Origin: Roseobacter ponti
GTDB taxonomy: Bacteria > Pseudomonadota > Alphaproteobacteria > Rhodobacterales > Rhodobacteraceae
Reading direction: 5' to 3'
Length of the DNA: 64,000 nucleotides
Assembly: GCF_012932215.1 (NCBI RefSeq)
Contig: NZ_CP048788.1
Location: forward strand, 744,001 to 808,000
Shown: one piece after another, positions 18,536 to 26,857 of the stretch
Layout: each line of letters starts with the position of its first letter
Position numbering within the stretch: position 1 is the stretch's first letter
Notes under the pieces: model-generated
The model's database searches: none
The model's input: the letters and a program-made list of their open reading frames with translations, nothing else
Told to the model about the DNA's origin: nothing
Program-made: the position numbers and the translations under genes

Positions 18536-19090
18536 CTACGCGTCAAAGAAAACAGTTTCGGCATCGCCCTGCAGGCGGATCACATGCCGGTAACCATCAT
18601 CGGTTTTTTCAGCCACCAGCGTGGATGATCTGTCACCGGCGAGGCGGAACACCGGGTCGTTCCCGTTCTCCGCATCCGGAAAATAGACCCGCGTCATAAG
18701 TGCTGTGTTGATGCCCCGCGCAGCGATCCAGACAAACACATGCGGGGCCTGTTCATTGCCGCTGCCGGGTCTGAGCGTTTCAAAGACGGCGGCACCGGAG
18801 CCTGAACCGGTGGGCTGGCGACCCCAGTGACTGAACCCTTCCGTCGGCCCGAAACTGCCGTCAGGACCCGGTTGCCAGATCTCTATCATTGCATCCGTGA
18901 CCGGATCGCCGGCCCCGTCGATCAGATGCAGTGTCAGGGAAATCCGCTCTCCCTCGGGCTTGCCTGTTATCATCTGCGCGCCCGGATCTCTGCCGCCAAA
19001 CATACCCTCCAGCCCGGCTGCGGAGGGCATACAACCGATGTGCACATAGGGGCCTGCTGTCTGTGACGGGGATTCTTCGCGATCAGCCAT
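18536..19090 (-). CDS. pcaG: Protocatechuate 3,4-dioxygenase, alpha subunit
   Basis: This is the non-catalytic alpha chain of the ferric intradiol dioxygenase that opens protocatechuate to 3-carboxymuconate. The 184-aa sequence has the family landmarks: TAGPYVHIG near the N-terminus, DAMIEIWQPGPDG in the beta-sandwich core, FSHWGRQ, and the C-terminal TRVYFPD and GYRHVIRLQGDAETVFFD. It is slightly shorter than the usual ~200 aa. It begins directly after the pcaH stop codon (19091/19090), so the two chains are co-translated for assembly of the mixed oligomer. It is the last gene of the minus-strand aromatic operon. Confidence 0.95.
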   Translation of the reverse strand: MADREESPSQTAGPYVHIGCMPSAAGLEGMFGGRDPGAQMITGKPEGERISLTLHLIDGAGDPVTDAMIEIWQPGPDGSFGPTEGFSHWGRQPTGSGSGAAVFETLRPGSGNEQAPHVFVWIAARGINTALMTRVYFPDAENGNDPVFRLAGDRSSTLVAEKTDDGYRHVIRLQGDAETVFFDA

Positions 19091-19813
19091 TCAAAGCCCC
19101 TCCGCACGGTTTTCAAACATCGTCTGCCGACGACCGCGCAGGACGATATCAAAACGGTAGGCTCTGATATCCATCGCCACAGTGCCGGCCATATCCAGCC
19201 GTGCCACCAGCGTGTCGATAGCTTCGGGGTCGGGGATCGCCTGCACAATCGGGCAGAGGGCGATATGCGGATCACCTTCGAAATACATCTGCGTGATCAG
19301 CCGTTGCGCAAAGCCATCTCCGAACACCGAGAAATGAATATGCGCCGGGCGCCAGTCGTTGCCGCCGTTGGGCCAGGGATAGGGGCCAGGCTGTACCGTC
19401 CGGAAGCTGTAGCTGCCGTCATCGCCGGAAATACAGCGACCGCAGCCACCGAAATCAGGATCGAGCGGGGCAAGATAGCCGTCCTTTTTATGCCGGTACC
19501 GCCCGCCGGCATTGGCCTGCCAGACTTCGATCAGTTTGCCCGGCAGCGGGCGGCCATCGGCATCCGTCAGCTTGCCATGTACTATGATACGCGGCCCGAT
19601 TGCGGTTTTGCCCGGGCGCGCATAGTTCTGAATCATATCGTGATCGAGCGCTCCCGGGGGGGTGTGGCCAAAGGCAGGGCCGGTCATTTCGGTCGTCGTT
19701 GGCGCGTGGTGCAGGCGCGCGTGATCTGGCGCGCGCAGGACCGAACTGCGATAGGCAGGCGCAAGAAGTGGCGGGTGACGGGCAAGGTTGCGCGGTGCGA
19801 CAGGTCTGGTCAT
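19091..19813 (-). CDS. pcaH: Protocatechuate 3,4-dioxygenase, beta subunit
   Basis: This is the iron-binding chain of protocatechuate 3,4-dioxygenase. I take the start at ATG 19813 (MTRPVAPRNL), preceded by a GAAGAGA-type ribosome site; a longer open frame to 19930 adds 39 residues unlike the family. The 240-aa product contains the ligand regions known for the family: the Tyr in NAGGRYRHKKDGYLAPLD, the Tyr in PGPYPWPNG and the two His in WRPAHIHF. It also has FEGDPHIALCPI and the terminal YRFDIVLRGRRQTMFEN. pcaB, pcaC/D/L, pcaIJ and pcaF are not in this window, so the pathway is completed elsewhere or by the BKACE enzyme upstream. Confidence 0.96.
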   Translation of the reverse strand: MTRPVAPRNLARHPPLLAPAYRSSVLRAPDHARLHHAPTTTEMTGPAFGHTPPGALDHDMIQNYARPGKTAIGPRIIVHGKLTDADGRPLPGKLIEVWQANAGGRYRHKKDGYLAPLDPDFGGCGRCISGDDGSYSFRTVQPGPYPWPNGGNDWRPAHIHFSVFGDGFAQRLITQMYFEGDPHIALCPIVQAIPDPEAIDTLVARLDMAGTVAMDIRAYRFDIVLRGRRQTMFENRAEGL

Positions 19814-20031
19814 AATTTTCTCTTCATTCCGGGCCCCGTCTGTGGCGCTCCGCAGTGCGCAGACGCCAAAGCCGGCCCGGGCGATTGTTTTTTGCCGGAC
19901 GCAGGTCCGGGCGTTGAACCGGCAAGGCAAGCATAGGCGTCACATCGGGCCGGCGCGAGAGCTTTGTGTTGATGCTCTTTGCGGACGGGGAGAAGGCGTC
20001 GCCCGCCCCGGCCGTCGGAATTGCTGGGCCG

Positions 20032-21216
20032 TCATTCGAGGGGCAGGCCGACATAATTCTCGGCAATCGAGCGCGCGGCCGCTTCTGATCCGGCGATGTA
20101 ATCAAATTCGGCGCGCTGCATGCGCTGCTCAAACGGGGAGTTATCCGGAAACTGGTGCATCAGTGTCGACAGCTGCCAGGAGAATCGTTCCACTTTCCAC
20201 ACGCGGCTCAGCACAGTCTGTGAATAGGTGTCGATGTAGTGATCGTTGTTGTCGCGGTAATGCGCGATGAGAGCGCGTGAGAGCAGCTGTACATCCGCCA
20301 CAGCGAGGTTCAGCCCCTTGGCACCGGTTGGTGGCACGATATGCGCGGCGTCCCCTGCCAGAAACAGGTTTCCGTACCGCATGGGCTCGGCCACAAAAGA
20401 CCGCAGTGGTGCGATCGATTTCTCAAATGAAGCGCCGGTTTGCAGTGATGCTGCTGTATCCGGGCCAAGCCGCAGCGAAAGCTCTTCCCAGAAGCGTTCA
20501 TCGGGCCAGTCGGCGATGTTTTCCTGAACGCCGCATTGCAGATAATACCGGCTGCGCGTCTGCGACCGCATGGAGGCCAGAGCAAAGCCGCGCGCATGGT
20601 TTGCATAGATCAGCTCGTGGCTCACGGGGGGCTTTTCCACCATGATGCCAAGCCAGCCAAAGGGATAGACCCGCTCGAAAGTGCGCAAAACCTCCGGCGG
20701 GATCGACTGGCGGGCCGGGCCGTGAAAGCCATCGCAGCCGGCGATGAAATCAGCCTCGACCGTGATCCCGCGACCCTCGTGGGTGAAATGAACGCGGGGG
20801 CGGGCGTCTTTCAGTCCTTCGGGCCGGGTGTCGCTGACCCCGAGGAAAAACTGCTGCGCCTGTGCAAAGCGGCGCTGAAAAAGGTCTTTGGTCACCTCTG
20901 TCTGTCCGTAGACGGTCACGGATTTTCCGGTCAGTGCCCTGAGATCAATCCGGTGCCGGTCACCGTCAAAGCACAGATCAAACCCGTCGTGAACAAGGCC
21001 CTCCCGGCGCAGCCTGTCGCCCACGCCGGCCTCGCTCAGCGCGTCCACCGTGCCCTGCTCAAGAACACCGGCACGGATCCGTCCTTCGATATAGGCGCGG
21101 TCTTTGCGGTCGATCACCACCGTCTCAATGCCCGCACCGGCCAGCAGCTGCGACAGCAGCAGCCCTGCGGGCCCTGCGCCGATAACGGCGACCTGCGTTC
21201 TGAGGGTGCGTGTCAC
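20032..21216 (-). CDS. pobA: 4-hydroxybenzoate 3-monooxygenase
   Basis: This FAD/NADPH flavoprotein hydroxylates 4-hydroxybenzoate to protocatechuate, the substrate of the neighbouring PcaHG. The length (394 aa) is the family's standard length. Visible motifs are the FAD-binding VIGAGPAGLLLSQLL at the N-terminus, GRIRAGVLEQGTVDAL, the GCDGFHG (DG) motif, and the second FAD motif GDAAHIVPPTGAKGLNLAVADV. It precedes pcaH in the same direction with a 218-bp gap in which I see no gene. No PobR/PobC-type regulator is adjacent; control may come from the LysR gene at the head of the operon. Confidence 0.96.
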   Translation of the reverse strand: MTRTLRTQVAVIGAGPAGLLLSQLLAGAGIETVVIDRKDRAYIEGRIRAGVLEQGTVDALSEAGVGDRLRREGLVHDGFDLCFDGDRHRIDLRALTGKSVTVYGQTEVTKDLFQRRFAQAQQFFLGVSDTRPEGLKDARPRVHFTHEGRGITVEADFIAGCDGFHGPARQSIPPEVLRTFERVYPFGWLGIMVEKPPVSHELIYANHARGFALASMRSQTRSRYYLQCGVQENIADWPDERFWEELSLRLGPDTAASLQTGASFEKSIAPLRSFVAEPMRYGNLFLAGDAAHIVPPTGAKGLNLAVADVQLLSRALIAHYRDNNDHYIDTYSQTVLSRVWKVERFSWQLSTLMHQFPDNSPFEQRMQRAEFDYIAGSEAAARSIAENYVGLPLE

Positions 21217-21332
21217 AAAACGCCGCCGGGGAAGTGCATGTCAGAAGCTCCTGATCTCGGGGATCATACTAGCCTGCGCGGTCCCGCGCGCAAGCCGCCT
21301 GCGCCGAGGGATCCGCGCTTCGTTCATGTTTG

Positions 21333-22160
21333 TCAGGCCAGGCCGAGAATGTTTCGCGCCTGCGCAGCGGTCGCGACCGGACGTTCGTGCTGTGCACAGA
21401 GGCCAGCCACCCGCCGGACCAGAGCCGCATTCGACGGTGCGAGCGCCTCACGGTCAAGCCGGACGTTATCTTCCAGTCCGGTCCGTGCGTGCCCGCCTGC
21501 AGCCACAGACCATTCGTTCAGAATAATCTGCGCGGGTCCGATCCCGGCGGCACACCATGGTGCCTCCTGTCCAAAGAGCCGGCGCACGGTTCTGACGTAA
21601 TAGTCAAATACCTCGCGGTCCGCCGGCATCGCGTTTTTCACCCCCATCACGAACTGCACATAGGGTGTTTCCTTGATCTGGCCGGCTGTATGCATCGCGG
21701 CAGCTTTGAGGATGTGCGACAGATCGAAGGCTTCTATCTCAGGCTTCACATCATAGGTCCGCATCTCTGAGGCCAGCCAGTCCACGAGGTCCGGCGGGTT
21801 TTCGTAAACACGCGTCGGGAAGTTGTTAGATCCCACAGAAAGCGACGCCATATCCGGCCTGAGCGGCAGCATGCCCCCGCGGCTTTTCCCCGCCCCGGAA
21901 CGCCCCCCGGTCGAGAACTGGATGATCATGCCGGGGCAGTGTTTCTCGAGCCCCTCTTTCAGTGCCGCGAACCTGTCGGGATCGCTTGAGGGGCTCTCGT
22001 CCTCGTTGCGCACATGGGCATGCACGATTGCCGCACCGGCCTCGAAGGCTTCATGCGTGCTTTCCACCTGCTCGGACACCGTGATCGGGACCGCCGGGTT
22101 GTTGGCCCTGCGCGGCAGGCTGCCGGTGATCGCCACGCAGATGATGCAGGGGGTGGTCAT
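21333..22160 (-). CDS. BKACE-family beta-keto acid cleavage enzyme (formerly DUF849)
   Basis: The family (3-keto-5-aminohexanoate cleavage enzyme and relatives) is zinc dependent. It condenses a beta-keto acid with acetyl-CoA, then cleaves to give acetoacetate plus a new acyl-CoA. The 275-aa protein shows AITGS at the N-terminus, the zinc motif HAHVR, QFSTGG, PEIEAFDLSH, QFVMGV and GGHARTGLEDN, all in family order. Its ATG overlaps the stop of the dioxygenase gene (ATGA, 22157-22160), implying coupled synthesis. Both ring-cleavage branches of this operon lead to 3-oxoadipate, a beta-keto acid, so conversion of 3-oxoadipate plus acetyl-CoA to succinyl-CoA plus acetoacetate is the most economical reading. 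That substrate is an inference. Confidence 0.9.
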   Translation of the reverse strand: MTTPCIICVAITGSLPRRANNPAVPITVSEQVESTHEAFEAGAAIVHAHVRNEDESPSSDPDRFAALKEGLEKHCPGMIIQFSTGGRSGAGKSRGGMLPLRPDMASLSVGSNNFPTRVYENPPDLVDWLASEMRTYDVKPEIEAFDLSHILKAAAMHTAGQIKETPYVQFVMGVKNAMPADREVFDYYVRTVRRLFGQEAPWCAAGIGPAQIILNEWSVAAGGHARTGLEDNVRLDREALAPSNAALVRRVAGLCAQHERPVATAAQARNILGLA

Positions 22161-23041
22161 GCCGCCGGAGCCAGAACGAAATCATGCACCACTTCGAAGT
22201 AGGGGCCGTCAAATCCGGCGGCTTTGACACGTGCCGCGTCTTCAACTTTTTCGAACGTGGCAAGCAGACTTTCTTTCACACCAAAGACCGCGTCCGAGTG
22301 GATGTAGGGATCATCAGGGTCAAAAATATGGGTGATCAGCGTCTCGAACTCGTCTGCCTCAAGGATGTAATGCAGATGCGCCGGCCTGTAGGGGTGACGC
22401 CCGAGTTTCTCCAGCATGCGTCCGACGGGGCCGTCGTCCGGGATCGGATAGAACTTTGGTTTCACGCCCTTGAAGTGATACGTGCCATCCGCTCCCGTAC
22501 GGAAAACACCGCGCAGGTTGAAGTCAGGTTGCAGGCCTTTCTGCTGCACATCATAAAAGCCCTCGTCATTGGCCTGCCAGACGTCGATCTTTGCCCCGGA
22601 GACCGGTTGGCCGTCGGTGCCCAGAATGCGGCCTCTTACCAGCATCGGCTCGCCTTTCTGATCGAGGCAGATGTCTGACCCCATCGGCAGTTCGGGTGCA
22701 TCGGGCACATGGAAGGGGCCCAGCACGGTGGATTCCGAGGCGCCCGAGGGTTTGCGGTTGTTGATCGCATCGACCAGCATCGACACACCCAGACTGTCGG
22801 AGAGCAGGATGTATTCCTGTCGCCAGTCATTACAGGTATGGCCCACCTCGGTGAGGAATTTGATCGCTTCGAACCATTCTTCCTGCGTGGGTTCGATCTC
22901 TTTCACAGCGGCGTGCAGGTGCTTTGTTACCACCGCCATCACTTCCGCAAGCCGCGCATCGGTGGCTTTGGCATTGCGGCTGATGACGACTTCGGCGGAG
23001 TTCTCTTCGGTGAAATACCCTTGTTCAGCAGTGCTCATCAT
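22157..23041 (-). CDS. Intradiol ring-cleavage dioxygenase, hydroxyquinol 1,2-dioxygenase type
   Basis: This non-haem Fe(III) enzyme opens an ortho-diol ring; the hydroxyquinol type gives maleylacetate. The 294-aa sequence has the N-terminal helical dimerisation domain of catechol/hydroxyquinol dioxygenases (about 20-105, including EVGHTCNDWRQEYILLSDSLG), then the catalytic beta-sandwich. Ligand regions are the Tyr in WQANDEGFYDVQQ, the Tyr in PKFYPIPDDGPVG and the two His in PYRPAHLHY. The neighbours decide the substrate: a maleylacetate reductase gene heads the same block and a phenol-type hydroxylase lies just upstream, which suits hydroxyquinol better than catechol. A catechol or chlorocatechol substrate remains possible. 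Confidence 0.88.
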   Translation of the reverse strand: MMSTAEQGYFTEENSAEVVISRNAKATDARLAEVMAVVTKHLHAAVKEIEPTQEEWFEAIKFLTEVGHTCNDWRQEYILLSDSLGVSMLVDAINNRKPSGASESTVLGPFHVPDAPELPMGSDICLDQKGEPMLVRGRILGTDGQPVSGAKIDVWQANDEGFYDVQQKGLQPDFNLRGVFRTGADGTYHFKGVKPKFYPIPDDGPVGRMLEKLGRHPYRPAHLHYILEADEFETLITHIFDPDDPYIHSDAVFGVKESLLATFEKVEDAARVKAAGFDGPYFEVVHDFVLAPAA

Positions 23042-23047
23042 CGCCTC

Positions 23048-24802
23048 CTATTTCGCAAGAACTGCGGAGAGAACCCGCGTGAGTTCCGCTTCCGGATCGC
23101 CGGCAGGCGCATCATGACGCCAGCAGACATGCTGGTCAGGCCGGGTCAGCACACAGCCGGCGTCGCCCACTTCGCGCGCCCTGGCCCAGTCGCCGGTATG
23201 ATCCACATATTCCTGACGCGGGCCGATCACATGTGCCTCAATGGTGACGCCAAGTTTCTCGCTGACTTTTGCTGCTGCATCTGCCCATGACCTGCCGCCC
23301 AGCCCGGTGAAAAGCGTGAACACTCCGCCCCCCGCGAGATCCAGCGTCGAGTGTTTTTTGCCGCTGTGATCAAAAAGCCAGACGTGCGGGATGCGCGCGC
23401 CAGGCCATGTGGTGGGCTGATAATGCAGGTCCGCATCCAGTGCGAAATCTGGCTCCACCTGACCGTCGGTGACGGCGGCGGTTGATTTATAGCGCTGGTT
23501 CATCTCGACGCCGTGGGCGTCAAACTCGTACTTTTTGAATGCAATCGCCTCGCGGATTGCTTCGCGCTGGCGCTCGGCTGCGGGTGTGCTGTCGCAGCGG
23601 CCTTCGAGGTTTTTCTGCATGGTTTCAGGATCGTTGCTTTCGGTCAGTCCGAGGGCCTCGAAGATCGGGCCAAACTCACCGATGGACTGGTTGGCACGGG
23701 TCACGATCTGTTTGGCGATGGGGGCGCGCTCAACTGAATAGGTATCAAGCAGTGCCTCACCCGCTTGGCCTTTCAGCACGGCGGCGAGTTTCCACGCGAG
23801 GTTAAACGCGTCCTGGATCGATGTGTTCGAGCCCAGACCATTCGATGGCGGATGGCGGTGTATGGCGTCGCCCATGCAGAACACGCGGTCTTTCTGCAGG
23901 TGTGTGGCATAGTAGTTGTTGACCGTCCAGGTGGACCAGCTCGTGATATCAACCTCAAGATCCGGATCCCCCACCAGATCGCGCACGACTTTGGTGGCAA
24001 AGGCGTCATCGACATCGGGTGGTGGCTGGTTGATGTCGTAGCCCCAGACAATCAGCCATTCGTTCCAGGGACGCACCATGCGCACCAGGCCCATGCCGAT
24101 CCCGCCAACATCCGCACCGGGCTGCACGACCCAGTAGAGCACCGAGGGCCGGTGAGCGACATATTTCGTAAGATCCGCTTTGAAGAGAATGTTCATCGAG
24201 CCGCCGACGCCCATCTGACCCTCAAAGGGCAGGCCGATCTGGTCGGCAACCAGTGAATTGCCGCCGTCCGCACCGATCAGGTATTTTGAACGGATGGTGA
24301 CTTCTTTACCGGTCAGCCGGTCGAGACAGGTGGTGGTCACCCCGTCCGCGTCCTGGACGTGGCTGAGGTATTCGGTGCTCATCCTCGCCTGTGTGCCGCG
24401 CTGGCAGGCGGTTTTGAAGAGCAGCGGCTCCATGAAGGTCTGCGGCAGATCGTTCATAAAGGTCGGGCTGCTCAGCAGGTGCTCGGCTTTGGAAAGCGGG
24501 TGCGTGCCCCAGCTTTTCATCCGGCCGATCTCTTCGCCGACGAGGCTTTCGCAGAAGACGTTCTCTCCCATCAGATCCTGCTCTGCGGCGAACATGTATG
24601 CTTCGTCCTCCACGTCACGCCCGAGATCGCGCAGCACTTCCATCGTGCGCTGGTTGGTGATGTGGGCGCGTGGCGTGTTCGCGAGCCAGCGATAGCGGTT
24701 AATCACCATGTTCTCCACGCCATAGGTCGACAGCAGCGCCGCTGATGATGAGCCTGCGGGGCCTGTTCCGATGATCAGCACGTCTGTGGTCATGTCAGTC
24801 AT
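23048..24802 (-). CDS. FAD-dependent aromatic (phenol-type) hydroxylase
   Basis: A class A flavoprotein monooxygenase of the TfdB/phenol 2-monooxygenase/MhpA branch, 584 aa. FAD-binding motifs are VLIIGTGPAGSSSAALL near the N-terminus, YLIGADGGNSLVADQIG and the GDAIHRHPPSNGLGSNTSIQDA segment. A C-terminal thioredoxin-like domain of this branch covers roughly residues 440-584. It would add a hydroxyl next to a phenolic OH using NAD(P)H and oxygen. It sits 6 bp upstream of the intradiol dioxygenase gene, so its product should be that enzyme's substrate, for example a resorcinol-type phenol converted to hydroxyquinol. The exact substrate cannot be read from sequence. Confidence 0.88.
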   Translation of the reverse strand: MTDMTTDVLIIGTGPAGSSSAALLSTYGVENMVINRYRWLANTPRAHITNQRTMEVLRDLGRDVEDEAYMFAAEQDLMGENVFCESLVGEEIGRMKSWGTHPLSKAEHLLSSPTFMNDLPQTFMEPLLFKTACQRGTQARMSTEYLSHVQDADGVTTTCLDRLTGKEVTIRSKYLIGADGGNSLVADQIGLPFEGQMGVGGSMNILFKADLTKYVAHRPSVLYWVVQPGADVGGIGMGLVRMVRPWNEWLIVWGYDINQPPPDVDDAFATKVVRDLVGDPDLEVDITSWSTWTVNNYYATHLQKDRVFCMGDAIHRHPPSNGLGSNTSIQDAFNLAWKLAAVLKGQAGEALLDTYSVERAPIAKQIVTRANQSIGEFGPIFEALGLTESNDPETMQKNLEGRCDSTPAAERQREAIREAIAFKKYEFDAHGVEMNQRYKSTAAVTDGQVEPDFALDADLHYQPTTWPGARIPHVWLFDHSGKKHSTLDLAGGGVFTLFTGLGGRSWADAAAKVSEKLGVTIEAHVIGPRQEYVDHTGDWARAREVGDAGCVLTRPDQHVCWRHDAPAGDPEAELTRVLSAVLAK

Positions 24803-24846
24803 TTATTCTCTCCCTGCCGTGTCCCTCAGGACCGCGGATCCCAAAG

Positions 24847-24939
24847 TCATATGTTAAAATCAGCCTTACAGGCTTCGCCGTCCGGATTGCCCACGGGCTC
24901 CGGCTGCATGCCCGGGCGGCTGAGGAAAAGACGGTTCAT
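24847..24939 (-). CDS. Small 30-codon ORF coupled to livM (unknown function)
   Basis: The ATG (24937-24939) overlaps the livM stop codon in an ATGA arrangement and is preceded by AAAGGAAAC, a reasonable ribosome site. The 30-aa product begins MNRLFLSRPG and ends EACKADFNI, with one Cys (24), an NPDG turn and a mixed charge. It is not a membrane peptide and I do not recognise it. It lies between the transporter genes and the hydroxylase gene, followed by a 44-bp gap. The coupling and ribosome site support translation; chance remains possible at this size. Confidence 0.5.
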   Translation of the reverse strand: MNRLFLSRPGMQPEPVGNPDGEACKADFNI

Positions 24940-25994
24940 GATGTTTCCTTTCTTTCTGTCATGCCACCGGAAAGGCGGCGGCGGATCGGGAAAAGGTGCA
25001 GACCTGTGCGCTCGGAGAGGAGGCCCCACAGGCCGCGCGGGGCCACAAGCATGATGACGATGGCGAGCACGCCGAGTGTCATCAGATACCAGCTGCCGAA
25101 ATCGGCTAGCAGCGATTGCAGCGCGAAAAAGACCAGCACGCCGATGATCGGGCCTTCGATGGTGCCGATGCCGCCGATGACAACGATGAAGATGACATAG
25201 GCGGTCCAGTCGGTGACGCTGAAGGCCGCATCCGGGCTGATCCGGGCTTTTTGCATATAGATGAGCCCGCCTGCGAGACCCGTGCCGAAAGCGGAAGTCA
25301 GAAAGACAATCCACTTCATGCGACCGGCATCGACGCCCACGGATTTCGCGGCCTCGACGTTGTCGCGCACCGCCGCCAGCGCGAGGCCACGGCGGGTGCG
25401 TAACAACCAGTAGATGCCGCCGATGGTCGCCAGCGCCAGTGCCAGAGCCAGCCAGTAGGCGAGGATGTCGCGGGCCGCAGCGGAGCGGACGTCGAGGGCG
25501 GTTTCGATGGCCCCGACAAACCACATGTCACCTGTGGCGTCGCGCGGCAGGGAGGTGCCGGTACCGCCGCCGAGTGTCTTCCATTGTGAGACAAGCAGTC
25601 GCACGACCTCGGCGATGACCCAGGTGCCGATAGCGAAATAGGCCCCGTTGAGGCGGAAGGCGAAAAAGGCGGTCGGCACGGCGATTATCAGTGCTGCGAT
25701 ACCGGCAAAGAGGATCGCGGGCACGGGATCAACGCCCCAGAGGATAACGGTGCCGAAGAGCGCATAGGCGCCGGCCCCGACGAAAGCCTGCTGGCCGATG
25801 CTCACGAGACCGCCGTAGCCGGCGAGCAGGTTCCAGAACTGCGCGAGCACCAGCATCGTGAGAATGAAAAACATATCCCTGATCGTGCTGCGTCCGGCGA
25901 TGAAGGGCAGGGCGATCAGCGCGAGGATCAGCACTGTACCGGCAAGGGCAGCGATGCGCGAGGCAGGGGTTTGCGTGGAGACAGAATAAGCCAT
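24936..25994 (-). CDS. livM: Branched-chain-type (HAAT) ABC transporter permease LivM
   Basis: An inner-membrane permease of the hydrophobic amino acid/amide transporter family, 352 aa, with about ten hydrophobic segments and the LivM hallmarks GQQAFVGAGAYALFGTVILWG and GGIGTIEGPIIGVLVFFAL. It pairs with LivH as the channel. Its start overlaps the livH stop codon by one base at 25994, and its stop overlaps the small ORF that follows. Because all five transporter genes are embedded in an aromatic catabolic block, the substrate is probably an aromatic acid or phenol rather than leucine; similar HAAT systems carry aromatic compounds in other bacteria. The specificity is inferred. Confidence 0.92.
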   Translation of the reverse strand: MAYSVSTQTPASRIAALAGTVLILALIALPFIAGRSTIRDMFFILTMLVLAQFWNLLAGYGGLVSIGQQAFVGAGAYALFGTVILWGVDPVPAILFAGIAALIIAVPTAFFAFRLNGAYFAIGTWVIAEVVRLLVSQWKTLGGGTGTSLPRDATGDMWFVGAIETALDVRSAAARDILAYWLALALALATIGGIYWLLRTRRGLALAAVRDNVEAAKSVGVDAGRMKWIVFLTSAFGTGLAGGLIYMQKARISPDAAFSVTDWTAYVIFIVVIGGIGTIEGPIIGVLVFFALQSLLADFGSWYLMTLGVLAIVIMLVAPRGLWGLLSERTGLHLFPIRRRLSGGMTERKETS

Positions 25995-26857
25995 CAGTCA
26001 TGCGCCCTTGGAAAGAGGCCTCGCGGCCGGACAAGCAGCACCAGCAGGAAGGCGATGTGGCCAGACAGGATCTGCCATTCGGGATTAATCGCGGCACCAA
26101 GCGTTTGCGCAACACCGATGATGATGCCACCGACAAGCGTACCCCAGAGCGAGCCCAGCCCGCCGATGATCACGGCCTCAAAGGCATAGATCAGGCGCGC
26201 CGGGCCAATGTTAGGGTCGAAATTCGCGCGCAGCCCGAGGTAGAGAGCGGCAATCGTCACGATCACCAGCGCGATGCCCGTTGCGGTGGCGAAGATGTTG
26301 GCGGGTTTGATGCCCATGAGGCTCGCAGTGGTGGCGTCATCGGAAGTGGCCCGGAAAGCGCGGCCCAGTTCGGTGCGGTAAAAGAGCTGGTTGAGCCCGA
26401 CGATGACTGCGACGGCGGAGGCGAAGGTCAGAAGCGGCATGACCCCGAGCGAGATCGGCCCCATCTGCACCGACGCGGTGGTAAGCGCATCCGTGGGCAG
26501 CCGCTGGCTGTCAGCAGAAAACGTTTCCAGCAGCGCGTTCTGCAGGGCAATTGACAGCCCGAAGGTCACCAGCAGCGGTGGCAGGATATCATCGCCCAGT
26601 GTTCTGTTGAGCAGAAATTTCTGCAACGCCCAGCCCAGCAGAAACATCACCGGCATGGCGATCAGTGCCGCGAGAAAGGGCGAGAGCCCGAGCAGCGTGA
26701 CCAGGAGCAGAATGAGGTAGGCGCCCATGACAATCAGATCACCATGCGCGAGGTTCACCAGACGCATGATCCCGAAGACGAGGCTCAGACCGGCGGCAAA
26801 GAGAGCATAGAGCCCGCCCAGCAGGATGCCCTGCAGAATTGTATCGACCCAGATCAT
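25994..26857 (-). CDS. livH: Branched-chain-type (HAAT) ABC transporter permease LivH
   Basis: A 287-aa inner-membrane permease. It opens with ILQGILLGGLYALFAAGLSLVFGIMRLVNLAHGDLIVMGAY, the standard LivH N-terminus, and has about eight hydrophobic segments plus the C-terminal YAFEAVIIGGLGSLWGTLVGGIIIG motif that contacts the ATPases. Its start overlaps the livF stop codon by 4 nt (ATGA, 26854-26857). It forms the membrane channel with LivM. Confidence 0.93.
   Translation of the reverse strand: MIWVDTILQGILLGGLYALFAAGLSLVFGIMRLVNLAHGDLIVMGAYLILLLVTLLGLSPFLAALIAMPVMFLLGWALQKFLLNRTLGDDILPPLLVTFGLSIALQNALLETFSADSQRLPTDALTTASVQMGPISLGVMPLLTFASAVAVIVGLNQLFYRTELGRAFRATSDDATTASLMGIKPANIFATATGIALVIVTIAALYLGLRANFDPNIGPARLIYAFEAVIIGGLGSLWGTLVGGIIIGVAQTLGAAINPEWQILSGHIAFLLVLLVRPRGLFPRAHD

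Noticed and set aside
24939-25524. Upstream extension of the 30-codon ORF into livM
   Set aside because: That part is an alternate frame of livM; only the coupled 30 codons are plausible.
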